64,000 nucleotides of DNA from Norana najaformis (GCA_964023275.1 OZ029914.1:40961924-41025923); one strand, 5' to 3'. Positions 53,201 to 61,320 are shown, counted from the first letter of the stretch. The notes: generated from the letters alone by a model not told the origin. Program-made: numbers and translations.

Positions 53201-54040
53201 GAAACTGAGAATGGAGAAAGGGAAAACGGAAGATCTTGTCTGCAGTTTAATTCCGAGGTAAATATTTTTCACAACTATATCAAGAAAAACAATTCATTCA
53301 ATTACACTATGTATATGTGTATGTATATATACATGAATGTATGCATGTATGTATCTATGTGTACATGCATATATGTATGCATGTATATCTATATTTGTAT
53401 ATGTACGTAGGCCCTATATATGTATACATGTACGCATGTACTTGCAAGAAAAGCACACATACACAAACTTACTTATTTACGAGGTTCTCAACAGGCGTTA
53501 CAAGTGTTCAGTTACTTACTTAAGTGTTAAGATTTGTTTGTATGTATGTATCAAGAGTGAAGACCCTTAATATAGCGCCTTTTAAGTACCTGTCACAGAT
53601 TTTAAGAAGAAGCTTGGTAGGATTGGCTATTGAGTATTCCAGGTTAATTTTCAATGGTTATAACACAGATTACATGTCTTAACTCCGCCATTGCCGAACA
53701 CGGGTGTTACTAGTCACAAACTTGTCCCTATGAAAAGTGTGATGTCAATCATTTTCATAATCATGACACAGCGCAGTTAAACATAAACTACCTTTGATGT
53801 CTTCTGAACCAATTAAAACCTCTGTTATGTTATATTACATGTATCCTTAAATAATTGCAGCGAAGTGTTACTTTTAAGTATTGAAGTTGACTTCGCAGGG
53901 AGATGGCAAAGGTGTTGGAATCCGGCGAAGCTCCAACTCCTGCGAGCTTTGATTCCGTAACTGTCGACTACTCAGTTGTTCGTCAGCATATAGCCTTTAC
54001 AGCAGAAGGGAATACGCCCCATCAGGTCATCTTCTGTTGA
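41085..54040 (+). CDS. receptor guanylyl cyclase with FAMeT ectodomain, truncated cyclase
   Basis: Exons seen: 41085-41277 and 42363-42616 (FAMeT), 42854-42941 (TM), 43002-43063 and 43446-43493 (juxtamembrane), 43678-43761, 44407-44505, 47717-47797, 48388-48567, 49422-49602, 50676-50840 and 51434-51617 (kinase homology), 53117-53257 (dimerisation helix), and 53899-54040 (cyclase stub ending in TGA). Splice phases agree from 41085 to 43493 and again from 44407 to the end. The links around 43678-43761 are unresolved. In the family, the pseudokinase and helix couple ligand binding to cGMP synthesis at the plasma membrane. Here the cyclase domain stops about 35 residues in and lacks the SDIVG metal-site motif. 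A signal-peptide exon was not found. Known animal receptor cyclases usually carry an ANF-receptor ectodomain, so this architecture is unusual. Confidence 0.68.
41395..41510. repeat. TTA/AGT/ATC simple repeats
   Basis: Mixed trinucleotide runs in the FAMeT intron, directly beside the GC-rich insert. Confidence 0.85.
41538..41873 (-). pseudogene. CHCHD2/CHCHD10-like retrocopy, cysteines lost
   Basis: Minus-strand frame with no start codon at its 5' side (TGA at 41874-41876). It reads '[20 protein letters not shown]', 'GSAVAHRIG', then '[19 protein letters not shown]' and 'NEVLKDLR', ending at TGA (41538). This follows mitochondrial CHCHD2/10: the Ala/Gly hydrophobic helix, then the CHCH fold ending GFNEVLK. 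In the family the CHCH fold has four disulphide cysteines; here none of the equivalent positions is Cys. There is no intron and local GC is high. It sits inside an intron of the receptor gene on the opposite strand. I read it as a decayed processed copy; the loss of every Cys is odd. Confidence 0.72.
41991..42270 (-). other. GC-rich open frame of unknown origin
   Basis: About 95 codons open on the minus strand, containing '[20 protein letters not shown]', '[20 protein letters not shown]' and '[12 protein letters not shown]', stop at 41991. No start codon or known domain is seen. It is contiguous with the CHCHD2-like sequence and shares its high GC. It ends near 42267, where homology to the orphan exon's flank begins. 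Possibly the rest of an inserted retrocopy. Confidence 0.35.
42363..42616 (+). CDS. receptor exon: FAMeT domain, C-half
   Basis: Starts after TTACAG (one base completes the phase-2 codon) and encodes '[18 protein letters not shown]', '[11 protein letters not shown]' and '[10 protein letters not shown]'. The W.SW.NG.I..G signature is diagnostic for the domain. The exon runs into an assembly gap; by analogy with 33025 the donor lies directly after the last base, phase 1. Intact, unlike the copy at 32772. Confidence 0.82.
42617..42649. other. assembly gap (33 N)
   Basis: Run of N covering the splice donor of the FAMeT exon. The short, odd length suggests a scaffolding or repeat-resolution artefact. 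Sequence from 42650 differs from that after 33025. Confidence 0.98.
42854..42941 (+). CDS. receptor exon: transmembrane helix
   Basis: Reads '[18 protein letters not shown]' and '[12 protein letters not shown]': a Gly-rich stem, about 22 hydrophobic residues and a basic stop-transfer. Acceptor CCAG, phase 1 (joins the FAMeT exon directly); donor GTTAGT at 42942, phase 2. Confidence 0.8.
43002..43063 (+). CDS. receptor exon: juxtamembrane segment, with read-through alternative
   Basis: With the acceptor at TGGAG (phase 2) it encodes '[20 protein letters not shown]'. Donor GTGAGG at 43064 gives phase 1, fitting 43446. If the donor is skipped the frame continues seven codons to TAA at 43084-43086, giving a short tail with no kinase domain. 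Confidence 0.55.
43446..43493 (+). CDS. receptor exon: juxtamembrane, acidic
   Basis: '[16 protein letters not shown]' between CTCAG and GTAATC, phase 1 on both sides. A hydrophobic alternative frame overlaps it but needs an unlikely acceptor. Confidence 0.5.
43678..43761 (+). CDS. receptor exon: start of kinase-homology domain
   Basis: 28 codons, '[17 protein letters not shown]' then '[11 protein letters not shown]', between TACAG and GTACGT. The W.I.W.EL pattern resembles the first strand of receptor cyclase pseudokinases (W.I.WEDI). Both borders are phase 0, which does not match the neighbours found, so a small exon or a different splice site may be missing. Confidence 0.45.
44407..44505 (+). 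CDS. receptor exon: kinase-homology N-lobe
   Basis: '[20 protein letters not shown]' and '[12 protein letters not shown]' between TTACAG and GTGAGA (phase 2). It can join 47722 through a second acceptor (GGTAG) to give ..ERE-C-VVAIK. A DNA transposon begins only 25 bp after the donor. Confidence 0.5.
44531..47065 (-). mobile_element. complete DNA transposon with long TIRs (CACTG ends)
   Basis: The left end 'CACTGGCCAACA' (44531) and its complement at 47054-47065 open imperfect terminal inverted repeats of about 125-131 bp (44531-44655 and 46935-47065), sharing also 'AGGTCTAGTTT'. The trinucleotide TAA flanks both ends (44528-44530 and 47066-47068), as a 3-bp target duplication would. CACTR termini with a 3-bp duplication are features of CACTA/EnSpm-type (CMC) elements, but TAA would also suit PIF/Harbinger. 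A single intact ORF lies inside on the minus strand. Confidence 0.8.
44847..46550 (-). CDS. 567-residue transposon protein, intact
   Basis: The only sizeable ORF within the TIR-bounded element, running from ATG at 46550 to the stop at 44847 without introns. The N-terminus has Cys pairs resembling zinc-binding motifs ('[13 protein letters not shown]', 'HTVCKTC', 'DCYFCM' by residue 100). An acidic, Ser-rich linker follows at about 145-175. The C-terminal half includes '[20 protein letters not shown]', '[11 protein letters not shown]', '[18 protein letters not shown]', 'GERFHQDI' and '[13 protein letters not shown]'. Proteins of this type occur in many near-identical copies in arthropod, cnidarian and other invertebrate genomes, usually unnamed; here the TIRs identify it as transposon-encoded. 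No frameshift or stop suggests recent activity. Catalytic residues are not assigned. Confidence 0.85.
   Translation of the reverse strand: MATSRRSCINHPDIFCYICGEYTLKANRKPISEFVKRAYVGYFGVKLGDQDKQWAPHTVCKTCIEQLRHWTTGKRSCLKFGVPMVWREQINHFDDCYFCMVNIIGINRNNRHKLSYPDIPSARRPVPHSDIVPVPPFRELPQLSDDETCMSNIGQDDESEESGGSDSDFQSTSHSERFDQKELSDLIRDLNLSKESSELLASRLKEKNALQPGTKITIYRNREKDLLPFFTEDNNLVFCNDISNLLKKIGLSDYSPDEWRLFIDSSKRSLKCVLLNNGNKFGSIPIGHSTRMKEEYNAISLVLEKIKYKEHQWVICVDLKMVNFLLGQQSGYTKYPCFLCLWDSRAKHEHWTRKDWPSRKDMVVGAQNVIKESLVARDRIILPPLHIKLGLMKQFVRALNKEGSCFEYIVHKLPGITMEKLKAGIFDGPQIRQLMNDPLFIPSMNEIESCAWSSFVLVTKNFLGNKKADNYAQLVEDMLLHFNKLGCNMSIKVHYLHSHLERFPENLGDFSEEQGERFHQDIKTMENRYQGRWDAHMMADYCWNIMRDCSGRCHTRKSYKRSFFGVE
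47130..47290. repeat. dispersed repeat, pairs with 49905-50085
   Basis: Shares 'AGCTGGTTCGTTT', 'AACTCAGTTTGATTGTGAAG' and 'GAGCAAATCATTA..TCAC'-like sequence with 49905-50085. Both copies are in introns of the receptor gene. Confidence 0.65.
47385..47640. repeat. degenerate minisatellite (AACTTTGGCCTCA type)
   Basis: About ten loosely spaced variants of 'TCTTAACTTTGGCCTCA' over 250 bp, in an intron just before a kinase-homology exon. Confidence 0.65.
47717..47797 (+). CDS. receptor exon: kinase-homology beta-3 segment
   Basis: '[19 protein letters not shown]' then 'ENIVDIAE', 27 codons between TTTTAG and GTTTGT. VAIK carries the lysine that binds ATP phosphates in kinases and is kept in receptor cyclase pseudokinases. 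It continues in phase 0 into 48388. Confidence 0.75.
48388..48567 (+). CDS. receptor exon: kinase-homology hinge region
   Basis: '[20 protein letters not shown]' matches the receptor-cyclase signature L.HDN.N.FIG.C, followed by '[14 protein letters not shown]' (the xY..RGSL.D segment). Sixty codons, phase 0 at both ends (donor GTAAGC). Confidence 0.9.
48568..49421 (+). other. intron, no other feature
   Basis: About 48600-48760 resembles a LINE C-terminal scrap ('[14 protein letters not shown]'); the rest is unremarkable. Confidence 0.45.
49422..49602 (+). CDS. receptor exon: pseudokinase catalytic-loop region
   Basis: '[20 protein letters not shown]' then '[18 protein letters not shown]'. 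The HRD loop of kinases is replaced by HGHLKS and DFG by DYG, exactly the receptor guanylyl cyclase pattern. Acceptor GCAG, phase 0; donor at 49603, phase 1. Confidence 0.93.
49655..49725. repeat. 19-bp tandem repeat
   Basis: About four units of 'TAACCTGTTGATTTTGTAT' immediately downstream of the exon at 49422. Confidence 0.8.
49905..50085. repeat. dispersed repeat, pairs with 47130-47290
   Basis: See 47130; same orientation, about 2.8 kb apart. Confidence 0.65.
50676..50840 (+). CDS. receptor exon: pseudokinase APE/activation segment
   Basis: '[20 protein letters not shown]' then '[17 protein letters not shown]'. LWTAPELL and [12 protein letters not shown] are receptor-cyclase hallmarks. 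Acceptor TATAG, phase 1; donor GTTAGA, phase 1. The gap to the next exon (50841-51433) holds nothing recognisable. Confidence 0.93.
51434..51617 (+). CDS. receptor exon: pseudokinase C-lobe end
   Basis: '[19 protein letters not shown]', '[20 protein letters not shown]' and '[15 protein letters not shown]'. CW.E.P.ERP.F..I is the end of the kinase-homology domain. Acceptor CTGCAG, phase 1; donor GTGAGT at 51618, phase 2. Confidence 0.92.
51622..52803 (+). mobile_element. 5'-truncated LINE, open RT C-terminal frame
   Basis: An uninterrupted frame to 52748 encodes '[19 protein letters not shown]', '[20 protein letters not shown]', catalytic 'YADD', '[19 protein letters not shown]' and a C-terminal domain. 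This is a CR1/L2-like non-LTR reverse transcriptase lacking its N-terminal half and endonuclease. It ends with an (ACAATT)n tail at 52770-52803. It is inserted a few bases after the donor of the exon at 51434, in the same orientation as the host gene. The lack of stops shows it is young. Confidence 0.9.
53117..53257 (+). CDS. receptor exon: dimerisation (signalling) helix
   Basis: '[20 protein letters not shown]', then '[20 protein letters not shown]', then 'CSLIPR': the coiled coil that links pseudokinase and cyclase domains and sets dimer register. Acceptor TTTAG, phase 2; donor GTAAAT, phase 2. Confidence 0.9.
53290..53430. repeat. (ATGT)n microsatellite
   Basis: Tetranucleotide-rich intron sequence. 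Confidence 0.8.
53899..54040 (+). CDS. receptor exon: cyclase-domain stub
   Basis: '[20 protein letters not shown]' matches the start of class III cyclase domains, followed by '[18 protein letters not shown]', 'NTPHQVIFC' and TGA at 54038-54040. The expected (Y)FSDIVGFT, whose Asp binds the catalytic metal, is degraded to [12 protein letters not shown] possible donor (CAG|GTCATC, 54026) would avoid the stop, but no later cyclase exon is found downstream in the window. Confidence 0.82.
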
Positions 54041-54259
54041 CGATGGGTCGAACTCTTTAAAGAGGCATAATGATGCTCAGTAATGTAATTGCACTAAGTG
54101 TCAAGTGCTGTTATCTGGACAGCTCTTATCAGTAATAACTGATGCTCTATTGGTATCAGATATGAGATAAATTGTCCATTTTAAGGCTCAACATATCATA
54201 AGTATTTAACGAAAGACGGTAGATATACGTGAAAACATACATGTCTTCTGAACCACTTA

Positions 54260-55560
54260 AATTTTAGAAGGAATCATATAAAAACAAACAGATTCGCCTG
54301 AAAAATAGGGGCTTTGTGTGAAAAAATCGGATTCAATTGAAAAAAGATGGGTTCGTTAGATGCTAAACGGTTTCACTTTTAAAAGAAAGAATTATTCAAA
54401 AGAAATCCACCTATTTTTGTCTGTGAAATCTAATACAAGGATTCATTTGAGAAAAACTGGTTCGTTTAAAAAATTGACGGAATCATTTGAAAAATGAATA
54501 GGTTCGCTTGAAAAGTAGATGAAACACGGAAGAAGTTATTGGAAGAAAAGACGTGTTGTTTGATGAATACTGTAGACAAAAAATGGTCTTAAAAATAGAC
54601 GGGCTTCTTTAAAAAGAAATGAAAATGATTTAAAAAGAAAGGCCCATTTGAAATATAGAGAGGAGAGGCCCATTTGCAAAACATGCGGATTCATACAAAC
54701 ATGAAAACATGCATACATGCAAACATACATACATAAATACATAAAGAAGCATGTTCCTTCTGATTTCTGGGAACCGAATCAAGGGTTTTGCTGAGATATG
54801 TGATGCAAAACGCTTTTGTGATATACTTGAAAGACGCAATGTTAAATGTCTCGACACGATCTTGAGCCACATCCATTTCTTCTGCAAAGACTTACATCGT
54901 AATCAGAAGCACAGTCATCAGAAAGTGATTTCCGGCAAAGCACACAGGCAGATGATACAGAACCAAGAGAGTCGATCTCACGACGCAAACAAAGTCTTTA
55001 AAGACACACAATAGTATACATTCTTGATGGGTTTACGTACACGTTGAGCGACATTACACCTGAAAAAGATAATATAGAAGAGCCTTCGGAAAATTAAATT
55101 AGACAAATAATCATCTGAAAGTTTAGAAATATTCATATAGAAATAGGCAATTTCTTCTGAAAAATAGAGGCTTTGTGTGAAAAAAGACGGATTCAATTGA
55201 AAAATATATGGGTTCGTTAGAAGCTAAACGGATTCAGTTTTAAAATAGATTTCGTATACAAAAGTAGGCGGATTTCTTTGAATTATACTAGGATTCGTTT
55301 GGAAAATAAATAGGTTCGTTTGAAAAGTAGAAGAAACACAGACAAAGTTATTGGAAAAGGCATGTTATTTGATAAATACTGTATACTAAAAATAGTCAAA
55401 AATAGACGGGTTTGTTTAAAACGATATGGAAATAATTTGAAAGAAGAAAGGCCATTTGAAATATAAACAGCAAAACATACGGCATGCATACATACATACA
55501 TACATGTACATACATACATAAATACATACAGGCAAAGGAACATTTTCCTGCTTATTTCTC
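54260..55560. repeat. duplicated array of degenerate 20-bp TTYGTTTGAAAA motifs
   Basis: Two arrays (about 54290-54700 and 55155-55480) are made of variants such as 'GGTTCGTTTGAAAA' and 'GGATTCAATTGAAAA' about every 20 bp. The arrays are similar to each other, including 'GGGGCTTTGTGTGAAAAAA' at their starts. Between and after them are related segments at 54745-55010 and 55545-55690. No gene recognised. Confidence 0.65.
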
Positions 55561-55734
55561 GGAAAAGAAGCAACCGCTTCGCCAAGATTTTGTGAGATAT
55601 TTGAAAATGTCTAAACAGCTTACGCAGGATCAATACGCTCTTATGTTACATCCATTTCTTCTACAAAGACTAACATCATGCGAGTTGGTAAGGTAGCTGA
55701 GCAAGCGCCTGAAAAGCTAAATAACATGTTTGTA

Positions 55735-55965
55735 TTTGTGTATGTATGTATGTGTGTACTTAGGTATGTTTTTATGTATGTATGTGTTTTCAAGTGTATG
55801 CGCGCATGCATGTATGTAAGTATGTATGCATACATGTATGTATGTATTTATGTGTGCATGTATGTAATAAGTATGTATATACGTATGGATGCATGCATGC
55901 ATATATGCATGTATGTAAATACTAAAAATAATAAAAAATACATGCATACATGCATTTGCATGTAT
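55735..55965. repeat. (ATGT)n microsatellite
   Basis: Long imperfect GTAT/ATGT run producing Tyr/Met/Val-rich shadows in both strands. Confidence 0.9.
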
Positions 55966-56806
55966 ATGTATAACTAACCCTTCCTTACTTAGGTTGACTA
56001 ATGATCTGTAAGAGGAGAATCTTAGTCTTTCTTTGGAACTGACTCCTCCTCTGTTGGTTGTCGATGGTCACGTGTGGTTTAACTTTACTTAAACATTTTA
56101 TAATCCAAGATACTTAAATGAATTCAACTAAGTATTTATTTCATTCATTTAAATAAACACGTCTTCATAATCGGACTGAGTGCGAGGTACTATAGGTAAA
56201 TAAAATATGCACAAACGATAAACGCTGTCTAACATATCATACACTAATCGTATTGGTTAGTATGTTATCTAGCTACTCAATATAGCGCCGTTAAACTTCT
56301 CTCAGAGCGTGACCTACGCCAGCCTAAATTGTTATAAAGTTCATTTAGAACAAATAATTTAATTAATAAGGAAAACGTAATAGTGATAGTAACAATAAGA
56401 CGATTTATAGAGCGCAGTTTTATGGCCGAAGCCGAAAAAGTTCTCTGTACATGTAGCAGTTCTTCGCAGGCTACAGTCACAGGCGGTAAGCTCAGATAGC
56501 TAGAAAAGTCACCATTACTGTAGATAATTATAGAATGCGATGGATTCGTTTCATTATGGCGTTCCAGCAACTACCATGTCTCACGGTATTGAAGTCCAAA
56601 CACGATACAAGGAATATGTATTATCATTTTGTGATTGTTTTAATTTTCCTAAACTTTGACTTGATCGAGTCTTTCAGTAGATGCATTTGTCTTTGATCAT
56701 AATAGGCTTTAAACCTACTAATGATAATGATTAGGAATACATAAAAACTGAGTCACAAAATAATGACGGGCAACTGATTCTCGTCTCAAATGACTGCTGA
56801 TTGTCA
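55966..56806 (+). other. no gene seen
   Basis: Contains a LINE 3'-end-like scrap (about 56270-56470, 'TATAGAGCGCAGTTTTATGG' style) and AT-rich flank of the GPCR 3' end. Confidence 0.45.
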
Positions 56807-58447
56807 TCATGCATGACTTGTCGTCTGCGCATGCGTTGAGTTCCCGATGACGGTGATAACGCTCGGGACATTTTCATCGTTCTCCTGGCTGCAGAACGTC
56901 CGACGTATATACCTTTTCACTGGGTCCAGGTTGGCAGCGTAGATGAACGGATTCAGACAGACGTTCAAGAAGGCGATGGACACGGTGATATTGCGGACAT
57001 TTGAACTGAGGCTACTGAAAATGTTCAGATGATAGAGAAAGAAGTAGAGACGATTTGGAAACCAACAGAGAACGAAACACACCGATATGATCAGGAATGT
57101 TTTGATGACATTCATTTGGGTCCGCAAGGCCTTCTGTTGAGCGGCGCTCTTCATCATGTTGTTGAAATTTACTGCAATTTAAAAATAATATTACAGAAAA
57201 TCTGCTGCGTTTAATTAATTTTCCATAGACTACAAGACAAATAGGCTCACCGTCATGGCCTAGCCTTTGGAAAGGCGACTTTGAAGAGGCGTGTAATAAA
57301 TCAATGATTTCCTAATTTATCACATGAGACTGTCACAAAAGCTGATGTTGTTATACTTTCTGGTAAGGAAACGTGTAATTTTTGAGTAAACTAGATAAGG
57401 GTAAAGGATATTTTTAAGGTAATTCTTCACAGATCGTAAAGGATTTCTCTGTGGTATAGTATCATCTTACTGTTAGTAGTAATTACCACTTCTAGTTTAA
57501 TTTAGTATAGTTAATGATCTTAATTAAAAATATTAGGGTTATCGTCAAATTTATTTTCATCTATAGAAGAGATTTTTGGCTCGGAAACAAACTATTTTTT
57601 TAAATTCAAGATAGGTTGAATTTAAGTTGAGGTATAACTAATATTGTATTGTGTGTAATAAGTGCGTTAGAGGAAAGGCTTATTTGATGGCGTCACTTTC
57701 TAAGGCCAAGACAAACTGTATTCGGAATATTATAAGTCTTAGAAAAGTCGTTACTAACAGTTTAGTTGTCCTACTCCCAAAATTTTGCATTTTAGAAAAT
57801 TAATTCAAATGAGAAACATACCTGGAAAAATACGATTACTTGTGACTTGCAAGATGCGAATGTAGCAAATCACAAACGTAACCGCCGGCAAAACGAAGGT
57901 GATCAGAAACTTATAGACAGCGAACACATCAGAGGATATAATGGTCCGCCAAATACTGTTGTAAGCCACACAGCGGCCCTTTTTAACATAAGTTGTAGCT
58001 AAACCTATAATTTCTCCAATTATTGCCTCAAAATTTACCCACGTCAAGGTGATTGCAACGTAGTATATCCACGGGCGAAAGTACTTCCGGTGAAATACCG
58101 CATGAACAATTTTCACGTCTCTCCAGAGTTAATACGACAAGGTTGGCCGTGGAACAACTCAGGAAAAACCAGACTAATCCGTCACCACCGAATATTTTAC
58201 AGAGTACCTTTCCGCCGTCTCCGCTGTAATCAATCTTCAGTTTCTTAAGGGTGTAGCTGACAACAAGCAATAAGCAACAGACAAAATCGAGCATCATTTG
58301 ATTGAAAACGATGCTCATTCCTTCGCCTCTTGCTTTCGATCGTCTCAGAGTTAGAAGCATAAGTGCGTTTGCATTTCCACCAAGGATTCCGATTGCAATA
58401 GCCGACGACTCAAAAGCAGCCATACTTCTTTCTTTACTCGAATGCAA
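56807..58447 (-). pseudogene. rhodopsin-family GPCR, two exons, frameshift at ERY
   Basis: Exon 1 (58447-57822) holds TM1 ('IAIGILGGNANALMLLTL'), TM2, TM3 ('FFLSCSTANLVVLTLER'), TM4 and TM5 ('FLITFVLPAVTFVICYIRIL'). Exon 2 (57171-56807) holds TM6 ('VLCWFPNRLYFFLYHL'), TM7 with 'NPFIYA' and a tail ending 'QTTSHA'. The intron splits after 'RIFP' in phase 1. The paired disulphide cysteines (VLCKIF and KGRCVAY) are kept. The frame breaks at about 58117: after 'TLER' the protein continues ('VKIVHAVFHRKYFRPW') in another frame, as if two bases of the tyrosine codon of ERY were lost. Ligand unknown; type not assigned. It may be a pseudogene or an assembly error. Confidence 0.8.
57172..57821 (-). other. 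GPCR intron
   Basis: Bounded by GT at 57821-57820 and AG at 57173-57172 (minus strand). No other feature. Confidence 0.75.
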
Positions 58448-58589
58448 TTATATTTAACCGAAATATGCTAATGAATGACAGCGTTTTGGTTCGAATCAAA
58501 AGTATAATAGCCTACACGTTTGCGAATTATGATGCTCAAGTCTTCAGACTTGACATTTTAAAGTTTCGCACATTTCAATATATACGCAG

Positions 58590-58670
58590 ACAATACAATA
58601 CAATACAACTTATATTTATAACGCGCCTTAATAAAACAATGTCTTACTCAAAGGACGCGTTACAACATAA
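58590..58670 (+). mobile_element. retroelement 3'-end scrap
   Basis: 'TTATAACGCGCCTTA' with 'AAAGGACGCGTTACAACA', the style of LINE/SINE 3' ends in this window; preceded by an ATACA run. Confidence 0.4.
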
Positions 58671-59289
58671 TAATTAGTTATAGTACTGAGAGAATAAATG
58701 AGTCTTAAGTTTTAATTTAAAATTATCTATTGAAGAGCATTTTAAAACTAGACTTCCATGCTAATGCTATCGCAGCTCTTTGCATGCATATACTTCTTTT
58801 GACTGCAAATGGCTGGCTCACATGCTAACTGCTTCAGGCTGAGACATAGTTAATCTCAGGAAAAAACCTTTTCTTCTCAGCAGAAAACGCAAACGTCCTG
58901 TAGCCATTTGCCAAAGGCGAATCATGATGTAAATCATGACTTCTAATATATTTTCTGATTTTCAGCCATTTTCGACTAGAAAGAGATTCGCGGAGGAAAT
59001 CGTTTTATTTGATGCCTGGCAACTTGTTGCATTATACGTTGCCGGTGAGTCCTTACAAGTCATCTCAGCGTTAAAGCGCCGGTGACATGATAGCGGCATA
59101 ATGACCGATTGCTTCCGTGCAATGAATTCCGGTGTGTCAAGCGAAAATGACAATTTCTTGTCAACTAATGTCACTAGTAATGATAGTTTTTTCCGGCTGT
59201 TAGATTGTCGTGTTTGCGATGCAGCTGAAAGTTCGTTCAACCTGAAGATCTTGAAATTATGGCCTCAGTCTAACCATCTAAAGTAGTAA

Positions 59290-61320
59290 CTCGCAAAAAA
59301 CTGGTCTGGTTCAGCGGCCAACCAACGGATACGATTAAAGGCATGAAGCTTCCATCACATGGAGATGTTCTACGCCGTGTCTTCTACCTCATTAGAAACC
59401 AGAAGGTAACGGTGAAGGAGGCTTCGAACAATGTTGTGCAAGAAGTAATCAAATTCTGGCAGACTGTCCAAATACCAACCATAGCTGAATACAATGCCAT
59501 CCTAAAAGTGGAAAAAGAATACAACAACTGACGTGCTCTGCAGAATGGCAATTATCGGCGTTCAAAACCACAGATTCAGAAAGAAAAGATGCTTGAAAGC
59601 AAACTGAATGATCTGTTTGATGTTGCTCAAGCCAATGCCCTTGTACTTATCACTATTGAAGAAGACAAAAAGTTTCTCATGGCCCAACGGGAAAAAGGTA
59701 GAAGAAGGTAAATGTCTAGAGAAGACCGACATTTTGCTTTTAAGGAGGCTCGCAAACAGCAGATGAAAGAAGCATTTGAACGTCTGCAAATAAAGAACAA
59801 AGAAAAGACTGATCTGTTATCTTCCAACTGGTCTCTTCACAAATTAGCAACAGTAGCAGCACGGACGAAGATTATGAAATGTCATCTGCAACACCATTGG
59901 GTGCTAAAAAGAGGAAGCGAGGCAGGAAGGCCATAGTCACACCCGATGTTGCTTCAGTATTGATCGTACTCAGATTAGCGATCGAAAAGCGGTATATGTT
60001 CTCGCAGCGGCAGCCTCCAGTCTTGGATGTGATACACAAGAACTTGCTATCAACCGTAGCACTGTACGCAGAACACGAGTGAACACAAGGATGCGCATTG
60101 CAGCCGACATTAAACAATTGTTCAATCCTCAGATTCCACTAACGGTCCATTGGGACGGTAAAATTTTACCTGAATTATCGGGAGGCGACAAAGTTGAAAG
60201 GTTTCCAGTGATTATTTCTGGAGCTGGAAGAACAAACCTGCTCGGTGTTCCCAAGCTGTCAGCAGGAACAGGTGAGGCAATGGCAGAAGCAGTGGTTGAC
60301 TGCTTGGAAGACTGGAATATCAAAGACCGCGTTCATGTAATGTCATATAATACAACCATTTAGCAATACTGGCTTTAATCTTGGAGCTTGTACACTCATC
60401 GAGTTAAAGATCCGAAGAAACTTATTCCATCTTGCATGATGCCATCACATAATGAAAATTGTTGCAGAAAAAGTTTTTGCTGCATGTGACATGCAGTCGA
60501 CTGGTCTTGACATTCAGCTGTTTAAGCGTTTCCAGCAACAATGGCAATTTATAGACAAAGAACAGTACTAAAATCTTGGTGATTGGGTGGCAGACAATGA
60601 AAATATTATAATGTTTTGCAAAAAGCAGTTGGCAATATTACAGGCACGTGATGACTATCGGGAGCTGCTAGAACTGAAAATCATCTACCTTGGTGGCATA
60701 CATGCAAGAGGAATCTGCTTCACGCAGCCAGGAGTACTCCATCGAGCCAGGAGGATGGCTCGTGTAATCTATGGAATCAAAGTAACTCTATTCCAAGCAC
60801 AGTTTGTCATGAGTAAACGTAAGCAAGCTGGTATTCAGAGATCTGCTATGTTTGCAGTCAAGGTTTATGTCCGCAGTGCTTTTTCAAGACACCTTTGGTA
60901 CATGAGTGAAACGCTTATATTACTGTCATTTTTTGACCCTGACATCTCTGTTGCAGTCAAGCGCGAGATGGTAAATGCCTTGGAAAAAGAAGGTTCAGAG
61001 CACCATCCGAAACGGATAACTCTTAAGGGTGCTGCAACACTATGAACGAAAAGACTGTTTCTGACTTCATAACCAAATCTTCACGCCGTTTCTTTGAAGT
61101 TTTGAGTCTTCCAACAGAGTTTCTGCTAGTTGATCCACTCGAATGGGAAAAGCGACCTGACTATATACCAAGGTGCCATGGAGTTTGTTCGAACAATAAG
61201 GGTCGTTAACAAATATGCAGAAAGGAGAGTTGCGCTGACGCAGAATTTCAGCAGTATTCTCACAAAGAATGAGGTCCAAAACCAGTTCCTACTACAGTTA
61301 GTGAAACGACACCAGTAAAA
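59290..61320 (+). pseudogene. relic of a second multicopy DNA-transposon protein
   Basis: Collinear blocks in changing frames: 'SHGDVLRRVFYLIRNQKVTV' (59350), 'DVAQANALVLITIEEDKKFL' (59620), 'RHFAFKEARKQQMKEAF' (59725), 'TVHWDGKILPELSGGDKVER' (60140), 'GVPKLSAGTGEAMAEAV' (60245), then 'NTGFNLGACTLIE' (60366), an open block at 60587-61045 ('KRKQAGIQRSAMFAVKVYVR') and a tail with 'VVNKYAERRVALTQNFSSIL' (61200). This is a widespread multicopy invertebrate family with a probable RNase-H-like core (HWDGK, SYNTT, NTG..GAC), taken as transposon-derived. At least six stops or frame changes show it is inactive. It is not the same family as the ORF at 44847. Confidence 0.75.

Noticed and set aside
54745..55014. 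Frame reading ISGNRIKGFAEICDAKRF as a possible next cyclase exon
   Set aside because: No match to the cyclase catalytic motifs (TLLNDLY, GDAY) and it lies within a duplicated repeat region.
55678..55977. 99-codon Tyr/Met/Val/Cys-rich frame
   Set aside because: Translation of an ATGT microsatellite.
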